Origin: Silene conica
Lineage: Eukaryota; Streptophyta; Magnoliopsida; Caryophyllales; Caryophyllaceae
Assembly: GCA_029255685.2 (NCBI GenBank)
Contig: CM055317.2
Location: 74,947,460-75,011,459 of the forward strand
Direction: 5' to 3'
DNA: 64,000 bases
Both the position numbers and the translations under genes were made by a program. The notes under the pieces were generated by a model, which searched no databases, had not been told where the DNA came from, and saw nothing but the letters and a program-made list of their open reading frames with translations. Positions 45,257-56,781 of the stretch are shown one piece after another. Positions within the stretch are counted from its first letter, which is position 1, and each line of letters opens with the position of its first letter.

Positions 45257-45579
45257 CTCCCTCCTATTCTGGGTTTTCTTCCCATTTGAAAGGGACACCA
45301 TACTCAAGCAAAAATGTTTTTTTTTAATGAAGAAAGAGTTGGGTGGGGTTTCGAATAGGAGAAAGCTAGTGAGGGATGAGTAATTAGGAGTTAAATAATG
45401 AATTCTGGGCCCCAAACATTAATAAAATCAATAAAATAGGGGTAAAAAGTTGGGTGGGATTGGGTGATAGGAGAGAGTAATGAATAAAATATAATTAAAA
45501 GTTAACAAAATAGGAAAGTGGAAAAAACCTAAATAATCCATTTAAGAAAATGGGGAGAAAAACAGAGAATGGGAGGGAG
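45257..45579. mobile_element. Stowaway MITE (Tc1/mariner type)
   Basis: 323 bp, inverted ends CTCCCTCCTATTCTGGGTTT and CTCCCTCCCATTCTCTGTTT, flanked by TA at 45255-45256 and 45580-45581. Typical of Stowaway elements. Confidence 0.85.
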
Positions 45580-45581
45580 TA

Positions 45582-46287
45582 GTATTTAAGAAGTTTACAC
45601 CGGTTTTATATGAGTGTCGGGAGTAATCACAGGTGATTATAAGGAATTCTTAATTGTATTAATTACGAGGTTAGGGGTTAGTAGATAAGGTATCTTAGGG
45701 TTTTGGAGTTGTAGTGTGATGCCGCAGGACGGCCACCTGGTGCGGTCGTTGGACCGCGAGGTGTGGCCCTGGCTACGGGCTCAGGTTTCACGGAATTGGG
45801 ATGTTTTAGTTATTTTAATAAATCATACTCCGTAACTTATAGTCTTATCAAATATTTCACAAAGTGTACGTACTAGCTCTTTGAGGGGCAGATATATTGA
45901 GACACATGAAGATGGGCAAAGATAACCGGAAAAATAGTCAAAAAAGTATTTTTCTCTGGATTAAAACTTCGTTATTTTGGACTTAATTTCAACTAATTTT
46001 AGTTAAGCTTAACTTTATTCAGTTCAGCTCAGCTCTAATCAATTCAATTCAATTCAGTCCAGCATAACTCTTTTTAATTTAGTTCGGTTAATTTCATATC
46101 AGACAAAACGAACATAATTATGTGATCGTTGCATTATGATGTATAATCACCCCACCCGTTCCCCAACAAAATTAATTGGATTTCGTAGCTAGGAATTATT
46201 CAAATTAAAACTAGGGTTTATATGGTTATTATATCATGCACACTGGAATGAATGTGACATTTTCTCTTAGAGTATCATGTCATGTAA
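45582..46287. other. Intergenic DNA with a GC-rich hairpin
   Basis: No gene recognised. 45731-45768 is a GC-rich imperfect inverted repeat (GGCCACC...GGTGTGGCC). 46000-46070 holds eroded TTCAG/CTCAG pentamers like those of the Harbinger element at 55345. Confidence 0.5.
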
Positions 46288-47362
46288 TCTATATATAAGT
46301 ATAAAAGAACAATCACTATCCATTAAACTTGACACGTGTCACGCTATTGTGAATTTTTTTCCCGCCTAACCTAGGCCCTAAAGATACATGCAAATATATT
46401 TTTTAAATATGGCCATTTTAGATTATTACTTTCCTTAAAAAAACTATCCTATCATTTTTCAAGATTATATTCCCCAAAACATAAATTCTTTAGGTTTTAA
46501 TGTAATACTCTCAAGTTAGTCATAAATCAATTTCTGCAATTATTTTTTTTTTAATTATAGTTGAATTTTAATGTAAGTTTATTTTCTTCATCCCGCTAAG
46601 TTCATTTATACAAATATTATCCATATATCATGTTATACCTTTTCAAAACGGTGTAAATTTTTTCAAGGTATTTATTCATCATAACTTTTATCAACGAATG
46701 TAATTAGTATTTTTACTTATAAATGTGAATTGTAGGTTTTAATATGATTTTATCACTCTACTTCGGGAAAAAAAAAGGAAGATACATCAGTTGTACTACT
46801 TCAGGCATAACTTTTAATTTTTTATTTTTAATTGAGATTATGTGTATTTTTCCGTGTTTTTAAAGTTTATCAGTTACATTTTAATTTTTGTTTTTCCGTC
46901 AAAAGCAAATTTAATTGATCTTATATGTAATGTTTTTGAGATATATTGTAATTTTTTTAGCATAATATTTAAATAACAAACTTAGATACTTTATAATAAA
47001 ATTTATAGTCTTTAAAACAAAACTCAAAAAATTTATTTTAAAATTCCGAAACTATACAATTAGAACTGATGGTACTACATCATATGAATAATCTACTTCA
47101 TGCCGAGCTTTTAATAAATTTTGTACTTTGTAATATAATTTCACAGAGTTTAGGGTAGAAAATTACTTTTGGTGCTTATTGAATTCATTGACTATAGTGC
47201 ATGTCATTTACGTATCCTACTTTTTCTTAACTGCTACATATTTCTGGCAACTTTTATATTTTTTTTTCAATATTTTGTGTTAAATTGGATCGACAAATGG
47301 CATGAAACTTTGCTTTTAATGTCAAAAATGGAGTTTAATTTTTGGCAGTATGGCTTGCTTAA

Positions 47363-47455
47363 TACCGTCTTAACTTAAGACACTTCACAACCCTTTTTCC
47401 GTTTCCCTCTATTATAATCTATTGTGAGAGTCTACTTAAATTAAGACGGTCTTAA
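47363..47455. mobile_element. Small MITE
   Basis: About 93 bp; left end TACCGTCTTAACTTAAGACA, inverted right end TAAGACCGTCTTAATTTAAG. The same GTCTTAACTTAAGACGG core recurs in the 104-bp repeats at 57827. Confidence 0.6.
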
Positions 47456-47556
47456 ATATTATGATAAGGTTAACGACAAAACTAATACATGTATGATTAA
47501 GTTGGTATGGTTTTTTTCATATATGGGTAAAAGATTATTAATTATGCACTCGATCT

Positions 47557-48052
47557 TAAGCCTGTCAAACGGGTCGGGGAGGCAATTCTCGGGTTGGTCA
47601 TACATATACGGATCGATCATATGGGTATCGGATCGGACCGGGGTCAAAATACGGGTTTGAGAAAAGTTTATGACATCTTTTATATTATCATTTTATATTA
47701 ATAATATTATTATATTCATTATTTTCATAATTATTTTATGATTTAATAATTTAAGAACTATATAAAATTGACATTTAAGTTATTTTTTAATTAAAATCTT
47801 AAAATTATATTCACTATTCCAAACATAATAAAAAAAATATTAATATTTTAATAATATTCTTATTTATCTTCAAACCATCGGGTCGAATGGATCAGTTCGA
47901 ATTTCAACAATAAAATAACAGGTTATTTTAATTTGGGCTCGGGTCATTTCGTGTTGTGGGTCAAGAATTACGGGTCTTTGACCCTGAAAAATCGGATCAA
48001 ATCGAGTTGGGTCGGTCTAGATTACGGGTCGAGTCATGTTTTAACTGGCGTA
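47557..48052. mobile_element. hAT-like non-autonomous element
   Basis: Ends TAAGCCTGTCAAACGGGTCG and, inverted, TACGCCAGTTAAAACATGAC. Subterminal DNA is rich in GGGTCGG/GGATCGG motifs on both sides of an AT-rich core. I could not find a clean 8-bp target duplication, so boundaries are approximate. Confidence 0.45.
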
Positions 48053-48457
48053 GAGCACACATAACCTTTTTTTATCATTTTAATTTTGGAAGCAGCTGTA
48101 TATACATGCCAATTTTTATGAGGCGGTCCTGAAAATAATACGAAGTATAGCTTTCTCTTTTTATAGGAGAATCTTGCATATCATTATTAAATCAGTTTAT
48201 GGTTAAGCAACATTTTAATTTTAATATTTGGATCGTTTATGTAAAATGTTATATACTTAGCTTCTATTACTAATTTACTACAATAATAACATAAAATTGA
48301 AAATTTTCATCTATACATGCCCGTGCAACTTTGCACGGGTTCTATACTAGTTATATATATAGCCAAACACCTTCATAATAAAATTTACTTAAAGCAAATC
48401 AACTAGGTAAATGCACGAGATGTGATACTATAAGTTTTTGATTTGAACTAAATCGTT

Positions 48458-48988
48458 CGACACTTGACAGCTCGCGAGCAACTCGAGATCGGCTCGGTCA
48501 AAGTTCGGTCAAAGCTCGGCTCGTGTGAGCTCGACTCGAGCTCGGGCTCGGCTCGAGAGCTTAACGAGTCAAGCCGAACAAAGGCCGGCTCGACTCGAAA
48601 AGCTCGCGAGCGGCTCGAATATTTGAGATTATACAAGATATTAATCATATTTTATAAAAATATGCTCATATATTATAAAAATATTTTATCGTTATTATAT
48701 CTATGAATCATATATATCAAATATCTTGTTGATTTACTAAACATTTTTAGATAAAATCTTCGAACCTTGTTATTGAAAATATCGGAAGAAAAAAAATTAA
48801 AAATAAACAATTTTATATAGGCTCGATTTGGCTCGAGTTTGGCTCGAGCTCGTGTTAAAGCTCGCAAGCTTTGTAACGAGCGCATTTTTTTCAAGGTCGG
48901 GTAAGATCGGCTCGAGCTCGAGTTTTTGTAATCGAGCACGAGCCGAGCAAGGCCAAGCTCGGGCTCGGCTCGGCTCGTTAACACCCTA
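48458..48988. mobile_element. hAT-like element with GCTCG-rich ends
   Basis: Right end, inverted, TAGGGTGTTAACGAGCCGAG; left end eroded, near CACTTGACAGCTCGCGAGC. Both flanks are dense in GGCTCG/GCTCGA motifs and the core is AT-rich, the same architecture as 37888-38833. Target duplication not found. Confidence 0.5.
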
Positions 48989-49924
48989 GTCAGAAGATTA
49001 GATTTCTTAAAGTTAGGTTCAAAAAGAAAAATGGTTGTATGACTAATATTATATACACAGAATTTGACAAATATACATACAGACATTATTGTCTAAAATG
49101 ACACTATTCTCAAAAACTGTTGAAAATAGAAAATAACTTGAAAATTGAGAGTATAACTCGTAGAAAATATTTCGACACAACACAAAAGTCCATAATATAC
49201 TAATTACGGAGTATTACGCATAAAGTAAACCCTAAAATTAAAGGTAATATTTATCGTGCAACACATATATGATAACAACCGTGATACTAAAACTCAATAC
49301 CTAACATCATGTCATCATGCAACAAAATTAATACATTGCAACATATAAATTGAGTGTTAATCACGAATATGGTCATGCAAATATCAACCTTAGGTCATAC
49401 ATACCACCCCTTGTAACGCGATAGTAAAACTGAATACCTAGCATGCTACAAAATTGATACATTTCAACATATAAATTGACTGTTAATCATGAATATCGTC
49501 ATGCAAATGTCAACATTAGGTCATGCATACCACCCCTTGTAACGCGATAGTAAAACTCAATACCTAGCATGCTACAAAATTAATACATTTCAATATATAA
49601 ATTGACTGATAATCAAGGATATTGTGATGCAAATATCGATCCAATGTTATATATAACACCCCTCGTGACTTTACCGACTAGACGATCTAGTGTTAGAGGA
49701 AGATTAGGCAAAGAAAGAGTGGGAACCCTAAGCAGGCGCGCGTGTACAGTGTAGACACCACAAATAAACCCACATGGTGACCATATACAAACATTCCTTT
49801 TCCTCATTTTTTTTGGCATCTTTCTTTGCTTTATCCATCACATACAATAACATCATCTTCATTCAATCATTCTTCTTCATTATTTTCAGCTTTCGTTAAA
49901 CCCTTTCTTTCTTCTTGCCTCACA
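48989..49924. other. Upstream intergenic DNA of the TCP gene
   Basis: Near 49260-49660 a diverged direct repeat of about 125-190 bp (ATATAAATTGA..GTTAATCA..GTCATGCAAAT) occurs three times. The last 100 bp are pyrimidine-rich and probably hold the promoter. Confidence 0.5.
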
Positions 49925-49932
49925 TATATATA
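49925..49932 (+). promoter_or_regulatory. Candidate TATA box of the TCP gene
   Basis: TATATATA about 160 bp upstream of the 5'UTR splice donor at 50086, followed by a CT-rich leader. The position suits a start of transcription near 49960. Confidence 0.4.
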
Positions 49933-50085
49933 CTCTACTTAAACGTGCTTAGCAAACCTCATAAACAGACTTCGAACAAACCCGACTTCGAAGCTATCCG
50001 ACCAACACTTAGCTACCACCATTTTTGTCATCAGTCACAAGCTCCGCAGTGCAGCCGTGCAGGAGCCTCTCGGCTAAGAGCATGT

Positions 50086-50928
50086 GTAAGTTGAATTCCT
50101 AATCTTTACTCGATTGTATCATCAGGTATACCGCCTTCGTCTCAACCATTTGTTTATCTTGTTATTGTTTGTCAAAAATACCGAGTATTTTAATTAAACG
50201 TAAATAAAATGATTGAACGGAAGGAGGGAGTAGAAGCTAATTTAAGAGTGTGGCTAGCTAGATTACTTCTAGTTTATGTTTTTTTGCTAAGAACACATGT
50301 AAGTTGAAGTCCTAATCTTTACTCAATTGTAATAATGAGGTATACTGCCTTCATCTTAATCATTTGTTTACTTACCTTGTTGTTATCGTTCATGAGAAAT
50401 GTCGAGTATTTTAATTAAACGTAAATAAATGATTAAACAGAGAGAGTAGAAGCTAATTTGAGAGTATGAGGTCATTCTTAGTAAATTACAAGTCTTAAGG
50501 TGTGAAATTTTCAAATTAAGCAAATTAGAAAGGTAAAATATTATTTGTCAAATGTAATCTAGATTTATCAATGTTTTTAGCTATCTTTTTCTTCCATGCT
50601 TTAATTTTTAATGAATTATATATCAATGATTTTATTCTAAGCAATTGGCAATAACTTAACAAAAACCCTAGATGAAGAAGAAGTGTAATTTTTTTAAACT
50701 TGTGGTGTTTAATTATTGACTGCTTGTTGCTTTGGACATAGATAAATACTAAGGTAACTCTGCTCCCTCCGTTCCAATTATTTCTTCGCTGTTTTAATTT
50801 TTTATTCCAGAAATGTAAACAAATGATTGGGACAGGGTGAAATAAGTTAACTTGATCCTATACTTGATCTACTATATACTTAATAGAAAATTAAACTATT
50901 GTTTCATTGGATTTCTTTTGTTTCACAG
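50086..50928 (+). other. 5'UTR intron of the TCP gene, with internal tandem duplication
   Basis: Donor GTAAGT at 50086 and acceptor TTTGTTTCACAG ending at 50928 give an 843-bp intron 27 bp before the start codon. The segment 50073-50250 is repeated at 50286-50465 (offset about 213 bp). The repeat includes the donor, so a second GTAAGT lies at 50299. Each copy carries a Stowaway-like MITE (50131-50230 and 50345-50446), and a third Stowaway-like sequence lies at 50763-50839. Confidence 0.65.
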
Positions 50929-50955
50929 TTTTTTGATGAGCAAAGATAGTACAAG

Positions 50956-52044
50956 ATGATGAATTTGAGGGATAAGGAGACAATGGACACTACAAAATGG
51001 GAAGGTGATGCTTCTTCTAGCTCAAGGTGGTCATCCGGGCATAAGAATCCAAGAATTGTACGTGTATCGCGTACATTTGGAGGCAAAGATCGGCATAGCA
51101 AAGTTTGCACAATCAAAGGGTTGAGAGATAGAAGAATTCGACTGTCAGTTCCTACCGCGATTCAGCTCTATGACTTGCAAGATAGACTTGATTTAAGCCA
51201 ACCAAGTAAGGTAATTGATTGGTTACTTAATACAACTAAGGATGATATTGATGAACTCCCTCCTTTACCGCCTATACCGGGTAGTTTCCCACCTTATCAA
51301 CAAGAATACGGGATTCAACTATCTTCTTCAGACCCATTCATCAACGCGAACTTGCTATCTTCTAGGAGAGACGGTATTAACATCAATAGTAGCCTTAATG
51401 TAAATGTCAATGAGATTGATGAAGACCCATCAATTATGGCAAAATTGAGGTATTGGAATTCTAAGCAAAGGAAAGCTATTGGGGATGATGATCAAGCCGC
51501 GATTGGAGTTGATAGTAATGAGACCGGAAACTCCCAAGTTTTCGCTCAAAACTTGTTTCCTATCGCGAATAATCATCCAATGTACAACTATTACCATCAA
51601 TATTGGGAGCCTTCAAGTATGTCGTCGACACAATTGGGAAGCCTTGGCATATCTTCACACAATCACCATCATCAACATACTCATCATCATGAAGAGAACC
51701 TAAGCAACTCAAGCTCATCACTACCATCTCCATTAGCCCTCTCGTCGAGATCCCAACTATTTATGCCTCCCTCAATGACAATGGCATCAACTTCTTCTCT
51801 TTTACCACCTCAACATTCATCATATGCTCATCATCTGCAAGTCGAGAATGACACTCGACAATTCAATCGTATTAACTTATCAAACAATCCTTCACCTTCA
51901 CCTCCACCTCCTTATTCCTCTACCGGCTTAGGCTTGAAACCTTTCCCTTTGAGCATGAGCTACCAGCCTCATTTACATCAAAGCCACGATTATGGACAAG
52001 AAAAGGATGACAATCATCCATGGAAAGAGTCCTCAAGACACTAA
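50956..52044 (+). CDS. TCP-domain transcription factor, CIN class, TCP5/13/17-like
   Basis: 362 residues in one exon. The TCP domain spans about residues 39-98: basic region [20 protein letters not shown], then [20 protein letters not shown], then [12 protein letters not shown], the DNA-binding and dimerising non-canonical bHLH. KVCT and [13 protein letters not shown] are typical of the TCP5/TCP13/TCP17 group, which promotes cell maturation and differentiation in leaves and petals and lacks the miR319 site (family knowledge); I see no such site here. [10 protein letters not shown] follows the domain, as in homologues. The C-terminal half is low-complexity: His-rich (about 235-247), Ser- and Pro-rich, with [18 protein letters not shown] near the end. 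Two adjacent ATGs open the frame; the first is used here. No break or missing residue seen. Nuclear by function. Confidence 0.95.
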   Translation: MMNLRDKETMDTTKWEGDASSSSRWSSGHKNPRIVRVSRTFGGKDRHSKVCTIKGLRDRRIRLSVPTAIQLYDLQDRLDLSQPSKVIDWLLNTTKDDIDELPPLPPIPGSFPPYQQEYGIQLSSSDPFINANLLSSRRDGININSSLNVNVNEIDEDPSIMAKLRYWNSKQRKAIGDDDQAAIGVDSNETGNSQVFAQNLFPIANNHPMYNYYHQYWEPSSMSSTQLGSLGISSHNHHHQHTHHHEENLSNSSSSLPSPLALSSRSQLFMPPSMTMASTSSLLPPQHSSYAHHLQVENDTRQFNRINLSNNPSPSPPPPYSSTGLGLKPFPLSMSYQPHLHQSHDYGQEKDDNHPWKESSRH

Positions 52045-54196
52045 GTCATGCTCAAAGGGAAATCAATACTTTTATTCCTCTTTAATTTGTTGCTAGTTTC
52101 ATTACTTACCTTTTATATGTAGAGGGGAATTAAATAGATAAATAACTCTTTATTTCCTTTCCTTTGTTTCTATATATAATATTTTTGAGTATGAAATGCA
52201 TGTAAGATAAATGTTTTGGTCACATAATAATGAGCTAGTCGCGACCAGATTTATATCTGGTCGCGAACCCGTGTGTTTCTAGTAGTGACCTATGCATTAA
52301 GCCTCTACTTGTTTTAGATTTTTTTCAAGTCTAAAATAGATAGAGCCGGTACACCCCATATAGTCTTATCATCATATGTATTGCACTATTGTTTTTATAA
52401 CTTATTGTATTGTATTTTGTAGCATCATCAAACTAAATTATGTGAAATTTAGGTTTATACGATCAATTGCTATTAGATGCAAAAACATTAGGATTATGAA
52501 GTTGATTTATATATTTAGGGCTTCACACATATACAATTATCAGTCGAGGTAGTGTCTAGAACCATTCATTATGTAAAAAAAAATTGTTATTAGTTGAACT
52601 ATATATAAGAAGCCGGGTTGATCCCGAAAGTATAAATTTACGCTTTTAAATTTGTTTAATTGTGAAATCAAATCCCTTAAATTATAGTTGTAGCCATCAT
52701 ACATTCATACCCATAAATAAATGTTACTAAATATGAATACTAATCCGAATTTTTTATTTTCACCGAAATCTTATGAGAAAATTAGTTTGTATATTATACG
52801 CACTTGTTATATACTTGTTTTAACTACTAGTTTTTTTTAGTTATGAATACCGAAGAAAATAATAATTATACAGCTAACATTTAACTCAATATGAAATTCA
52901 ATTGTACGAATTATTATTATTAATGTTTTGCACTAATTAGTGGAAAAGGAAAATTGCACTATATTTCAGTTGTAGATATAATATAATGAAAATCAAATTA
53001 CAGATATGATATAAACAAAATCCTATTACACATATAATATAATAAAGGCCCAATTAAAGCCAAATTTACAGTTACCTTCAGTGGAAGATCAGACATGCTA
53101 ACCACCACGTACGATGGAAGAAAAATTATACATATCACGTTTGCATAACCTTATAAGATCATTCTTTACCCCCATCCAAATTGCCACTCCGAACTCATAT
53201 ATTTCCTCGCATAATAAGTCGATTTTATCCTATAATTAAAAAACGGTTTGAGACGGCTGGGGAGCAGTATTGTTTTCTTTTAGGGGATACATTCAAATTT
53301 CGAAGGCTAGTCAGTTAATTACAAGATTTTAATATGAATAATGGATTTGATTTAACAATTGAACAATACGTATCTCACAATTGAACAATAAGTATCGTTA
53401 AATTGTCTTATTGTATGTATTCGCATTCATATTGTATATATTGTTGCTCATATCCCTTAAAAAAAAAACTAACCATTAGGTTTTACCTATGAAGAGATCC
53501 CTCCGTAAACAAGGTTACCTAACTTGTACACAATTGTCCAAAGCAAAATTCAATCTAAAAATTTGTACCAACTCAGTTACTCAAGGCTTTTGAAGGGAAT
53601 TAGGGCATTACTAAGATCGGCTAGCTATGTTAGTTGTTAGTAACAACTAACAAGTGATAGTACTCATGATCTCGAGTTTGCTATATGACATTATTTTGTT
53701 GTCTTGGGGATTTGTAGTCGCTATTCTAGTGTGCATGCACTGTCCTGGGAATATACTTGATAACCTGCAAACCACGCATGTTAGGTTAGCCACCTGAGGG
53801 TAACGACTCGAAATTAGGAGGTAGAGTTTCAGACCTTAAATACTCTACAAGATGTTTTTGTGTGGTTTAAATCTAAGACCCTTTGGAATTTCACCCAACT
53901 TTTAACCACGAGATATCACCCAAATACTAAATTGGTTATGCTCTTTTATTTTAGGCTAATAAAAGTTGAATTGAACTGAATAGAGCACAGTTAAACTGAA
54001 TGAAAGTGAAGTGAGAGTCAGTGCATTAAGAGATGAGTTGAAGTAGCTAAAACGAACCGAATGGAGCTTAACTGATTGTATAGTGTTGGTTAACTGAACT
54101 GAAATTAGCTAAAATTAAGCAAGAAAAACATGATATATCATGAATATTTGTTAATAAACGGTTAAACTAAGTGACCTAGCTATGTAGGAGTACAGA
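52045..54196. other. 3' flank of the TCP gene and intergenic DNA
   Basis: 3'UTR probably within the first 150 bp. A CACTA-type terminus lies at 52239-52287. 53953-54118 contains eroded GAACTGAA/TTAACTGA pentamers resembling the Harbinger subterminal repeats. No other gene recognised. Confidence 0.5.
52239..52287 (-). mobile_element. CACTA transposon terminus (single end)
   Basis: On the minus strand it begins CACTACTAGAAACACACGGG at 52287, then a perfect 12-bp hairpin TCGCGACCAGAT/ATCTGGTCGCGA (52239-52266). A CACTA-type TIR plus a GGTCGCGA subterminal repeat; the partner end is not in sight nearby. Confidence 0.5.
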
Positions 54197-54494
54197 CATT
54201 GGCGTATATGGAGGAGTGCAGCCCGTGCAGGGGATGCACCCACACCCCCTTTGTTAAAAAATAAGTATAACATTGTGTAATTATAGAAATATTAAATAGG
54301 TTGGCCTAGTGGTTGAGTGTAGTTTTTCCTTGTCGAAGGTCAAGGGTTCAATACTTTTAGGTTCAATGTTTTATTTATATTTTTTCCACACACAATAAAC
54401 TATATTCCTAGAACAAAATTTTTATATCTAAACCTAATTTTATAGTTTCGTTAATTTTTCGCACCCCATCTAATAAGTCCTACATACACCTCTG
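54197..54494. mobile_element. hAT-type MITE
   Basis: 298 bp, ends CATTGGCGTATATGGAGG and, inverted, CAGAGGTGTATGTAGGA. An 8-bp target duplication AGTACAGA / AGTAAAGA (7 of 8) flanks it. It contains a TGGCCTAGTGG...GGTTCAA stretch resembling Pol III boxes. Confidence 0.6.
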
Positions 54495-55344
54495 AGTAAA
54501 GAGCAGTGCGTATCTGGTAATTTGGAAGAGATAATAATAAGCAACGACATAAAGAAAAGGACGGGTCCATAGAAGAAAAATCTGAAGTTGTTCTTGGAGG
54601 GGAGGGGAAGGAAGGGCAGAGGGCAGGCATGAAAAGAGAAAAGAGTGTATAGACCACTCTTACTGCTACCACTGATTGCAGCCTTCTGTCTCTATTTTCA
54701 CTAGATCCAAGGTCATTTAATTATTTCTTAACAAGGACACTCTTAAATTGACTATTCATTACAAAATACAAACCAAATCAAATCCACCATTACTTTTTTT
54801 TTTTTTTTATTTAATACTCATTATTAGTACTCCCTATAATTTTATGCTCCATGCAATTTTGTTTTTATTTTTATAAATATAAATATAGTAGTTCATGTTT
54901 ATTAGGTTACAAATAACGTCATTCAGTGATAATAATTCTTGTTACAACCCTTAAGGCCTTAATATAAAACTGTGATAATCCTATACAATCTTCCTTTTAT
55001 TTGTGAAATTTACGTAATGTATGTCAAGGGGTGGAGTCAGGATTTTAAGTTAACGGGACGAAAGGATAATATTATTAGTGGCCTTGAAACAATTCAAAAA
55101 TATTAACTAAATTTTTTTGATATTTTCAAATTTCAAGCCTCTAATGCTACGTGAGAAGGTGGTATTACAACTCCATATTAGAAAATCTTATTGTAGAAGC
55201 ATAGAGTTTATTCTTCAAATATTTTTTTTAACGAGGAAACTATATATAATCGCTACCTTCATTTACTGATAAAACCTCGAATATACGAGATAGCTTGCAA
55301 ATCCCCTACACCAAATATTTGCTTATTTCAAAATTCATAACTTA
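54495..55344. other. Intergenic DNA
   Basis: No gene recognised. A fragment near 55028 (AGGGGTGGAGTCAGGATTTT) resembles a hAT-type end. Poly-T near 54797. Confidence 0.4.
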
Positions 55345-55586
55345 GGCCCTGTTTTTTTTTGGCTTATTTTCAGCTCGTTTGAGTTCAGCTCAGCTCTATT
55401 CAGTTCAGTTCAGTTCAGTTCAGCTCAGTTCAGTTCAGCTCAGCTCAGCTCTATTCAGTTCAGTTCAGTTCAGTTCAGTTCAGTTCAGCTCAATTCAGTT
55501 CAGCTCAGTTCAGTTCAGTTCAGTTCAGCTCAGCTTCATTTAATTTATTTCAGTTCAATTCAGCTCGACTTTGTAAGTACATTCCA

Positions 55587-55641
<55 letters not shown>

Positions 55642-56781
55642 GTTTTTGTTATTATTATTATTATTATAATATTTATTATTATTATAATATTTATTATTAT
55701 TATATTTATTTATTTAGTATTCTATTTATTATTATTAATTAATAATTCCTATTATGATTATTATTGTTATCATCTTGATGTGCTTTATCTTCGAGGTCAT
55801 TATGGACACCATTATCGCACCCTTTTTTTTCAATTTTTTTTCGAACTTTGTCCATGAATTTCTTCCGTTCTTTATCATCCATGTTTGAATCCGTTCTTCC
55901 TTGAATACTTTGATGTTGTATAACTGGAATACCAGGTTTATGCATCCGAATGGAATTATGAAGTGTAAAAGCGGATACGATAATTGACATTTGATATTTC
56001 GTTGTCATTTGTGGTATGTTTTTTAACACCTTCCACCTTTTCTTCAGCTGACCAAACGCCATTTCAACCGTCATCCTCAAAGATGAATGTCGATAATTAA
56101 AATGTTCAAATATTTCGCTAGGAGGTGCATGCTTATATTCAGGCACATGGTTTCTCACGTTTGGATGACTAATAGGAGACAAATACCCAAGTGTATTCGG
56201 GTATCCCGAATCCACCAAATAATATTTACCTATAAATGTTTATATATAAAAATAATTAATGTTTAGATAATAAAAAAATGAAATACATGCCACATATACC
56301 ACATTTAGACGTAAAATGTTTACATAATAAAAAAAATAATTAATGTTAATTAGACGTAAAATATTCAAATTTGCTTTTGTTAATTTTAAAACACAAGAAA
56401 AGAAAAAAGCAAGTTCTATTAGAGTTTACTACAAAAAAAACTTAAAAATTAATAGTATTTTTTTAATATAATTGTTTTAAATCGCAAATTTGTATTAATC
56501 AAACATTTTTTATCTATATTATTATTATTAGTTAGTATACTTTAATTAAACCTAAGTTATTTCTATTAATTTCAGCTTCATTCAGCTCATTTAGTTCAAC
56601 TCGATTAAATTCAGTGCAGTTCAGTTCAGCTCAGCTCGATTCAGTTCAGCTCAGCTCAGTTCAGTTCAGTTCAGTTCAGCTCAGCTCGATTCAGTTCAGC
56701 TCAGCTCAGTTCAGCTCAGCTCAGCCCCATTCAATTGAGCTCAGTTCAGTTCAGCTCTAAAAAACCAGAAAGAACATGACC
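55345..56781 (-). mobile_element. Deleted PIF/Harbinger transposon
   Basis: 1437 bp, ends GGCCCTGTTTTTTTTGGC and, inverted, GGTCATGTTCTTTCTGG. TTA target duplication (55342-55344, 56782-56784), typical of PIF/Harbinger. Both subterminal regions (55370-55570, 56575-56760) are arrays of TTCAG and CTCAG pentamers, in the same orientation at both ends. An (ATT) microsatellite lies at 55588-55640. The interior holds the C-terminal part of a Harbinger transposase and no Myb-like partner gene. Confidence 0.85.
55739..56229 (-). pseudogene. Harbinger transposase, C-terminal fragment
   Basis: About 163 residues on the minus strand, beginning KYYLVDSGYPNTLGYLSP after a probable splice acceptor at 56230, then FNYRHSSLRMTVEMAFGQLK and IVSAFTLHNSIRMH. 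These are the second Asp and the Glu of the DDE_Tnp_4 catalytic triad and its C-terminal helix. The exons with the first catalytic Asp are absent, so the protein cannot be active. The tail is rich in Asp and Asn. Full-length family members are about 400 residues. Confidence 0.85.

Larger units (their letters stand above)
46288..48350 (+). mobile_element. Helitron, 2.06 kb, with nested insertions
   Basis: 5' end A then TCTATATATAAGTATAAAAG at 46288. 3' end: hairpin CCCGTGCAA-CT-TTGCACGGG (48320-48339), then CTAG (48347-48350) and T. No RepHel or gene fragment recognised, so non-autonomous. It contains a MITE (47363-47455) and a hAT-like insertion (47557-48052). Confidence 0.7.

Noticed and set aside
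48448-49086. Open frames rich in Ser, Arg and Glu on both strands
   Set aside because: By-products of GCTCG repeats in a hAT-like element.
54300-54365. tRNA-like TGGCCTAGTGG...GGTTCAA stretch
   Set aside because: No cloverleaf can be folded and it sits inside a hAT-type MITE; at most a tRNA-derived relic.
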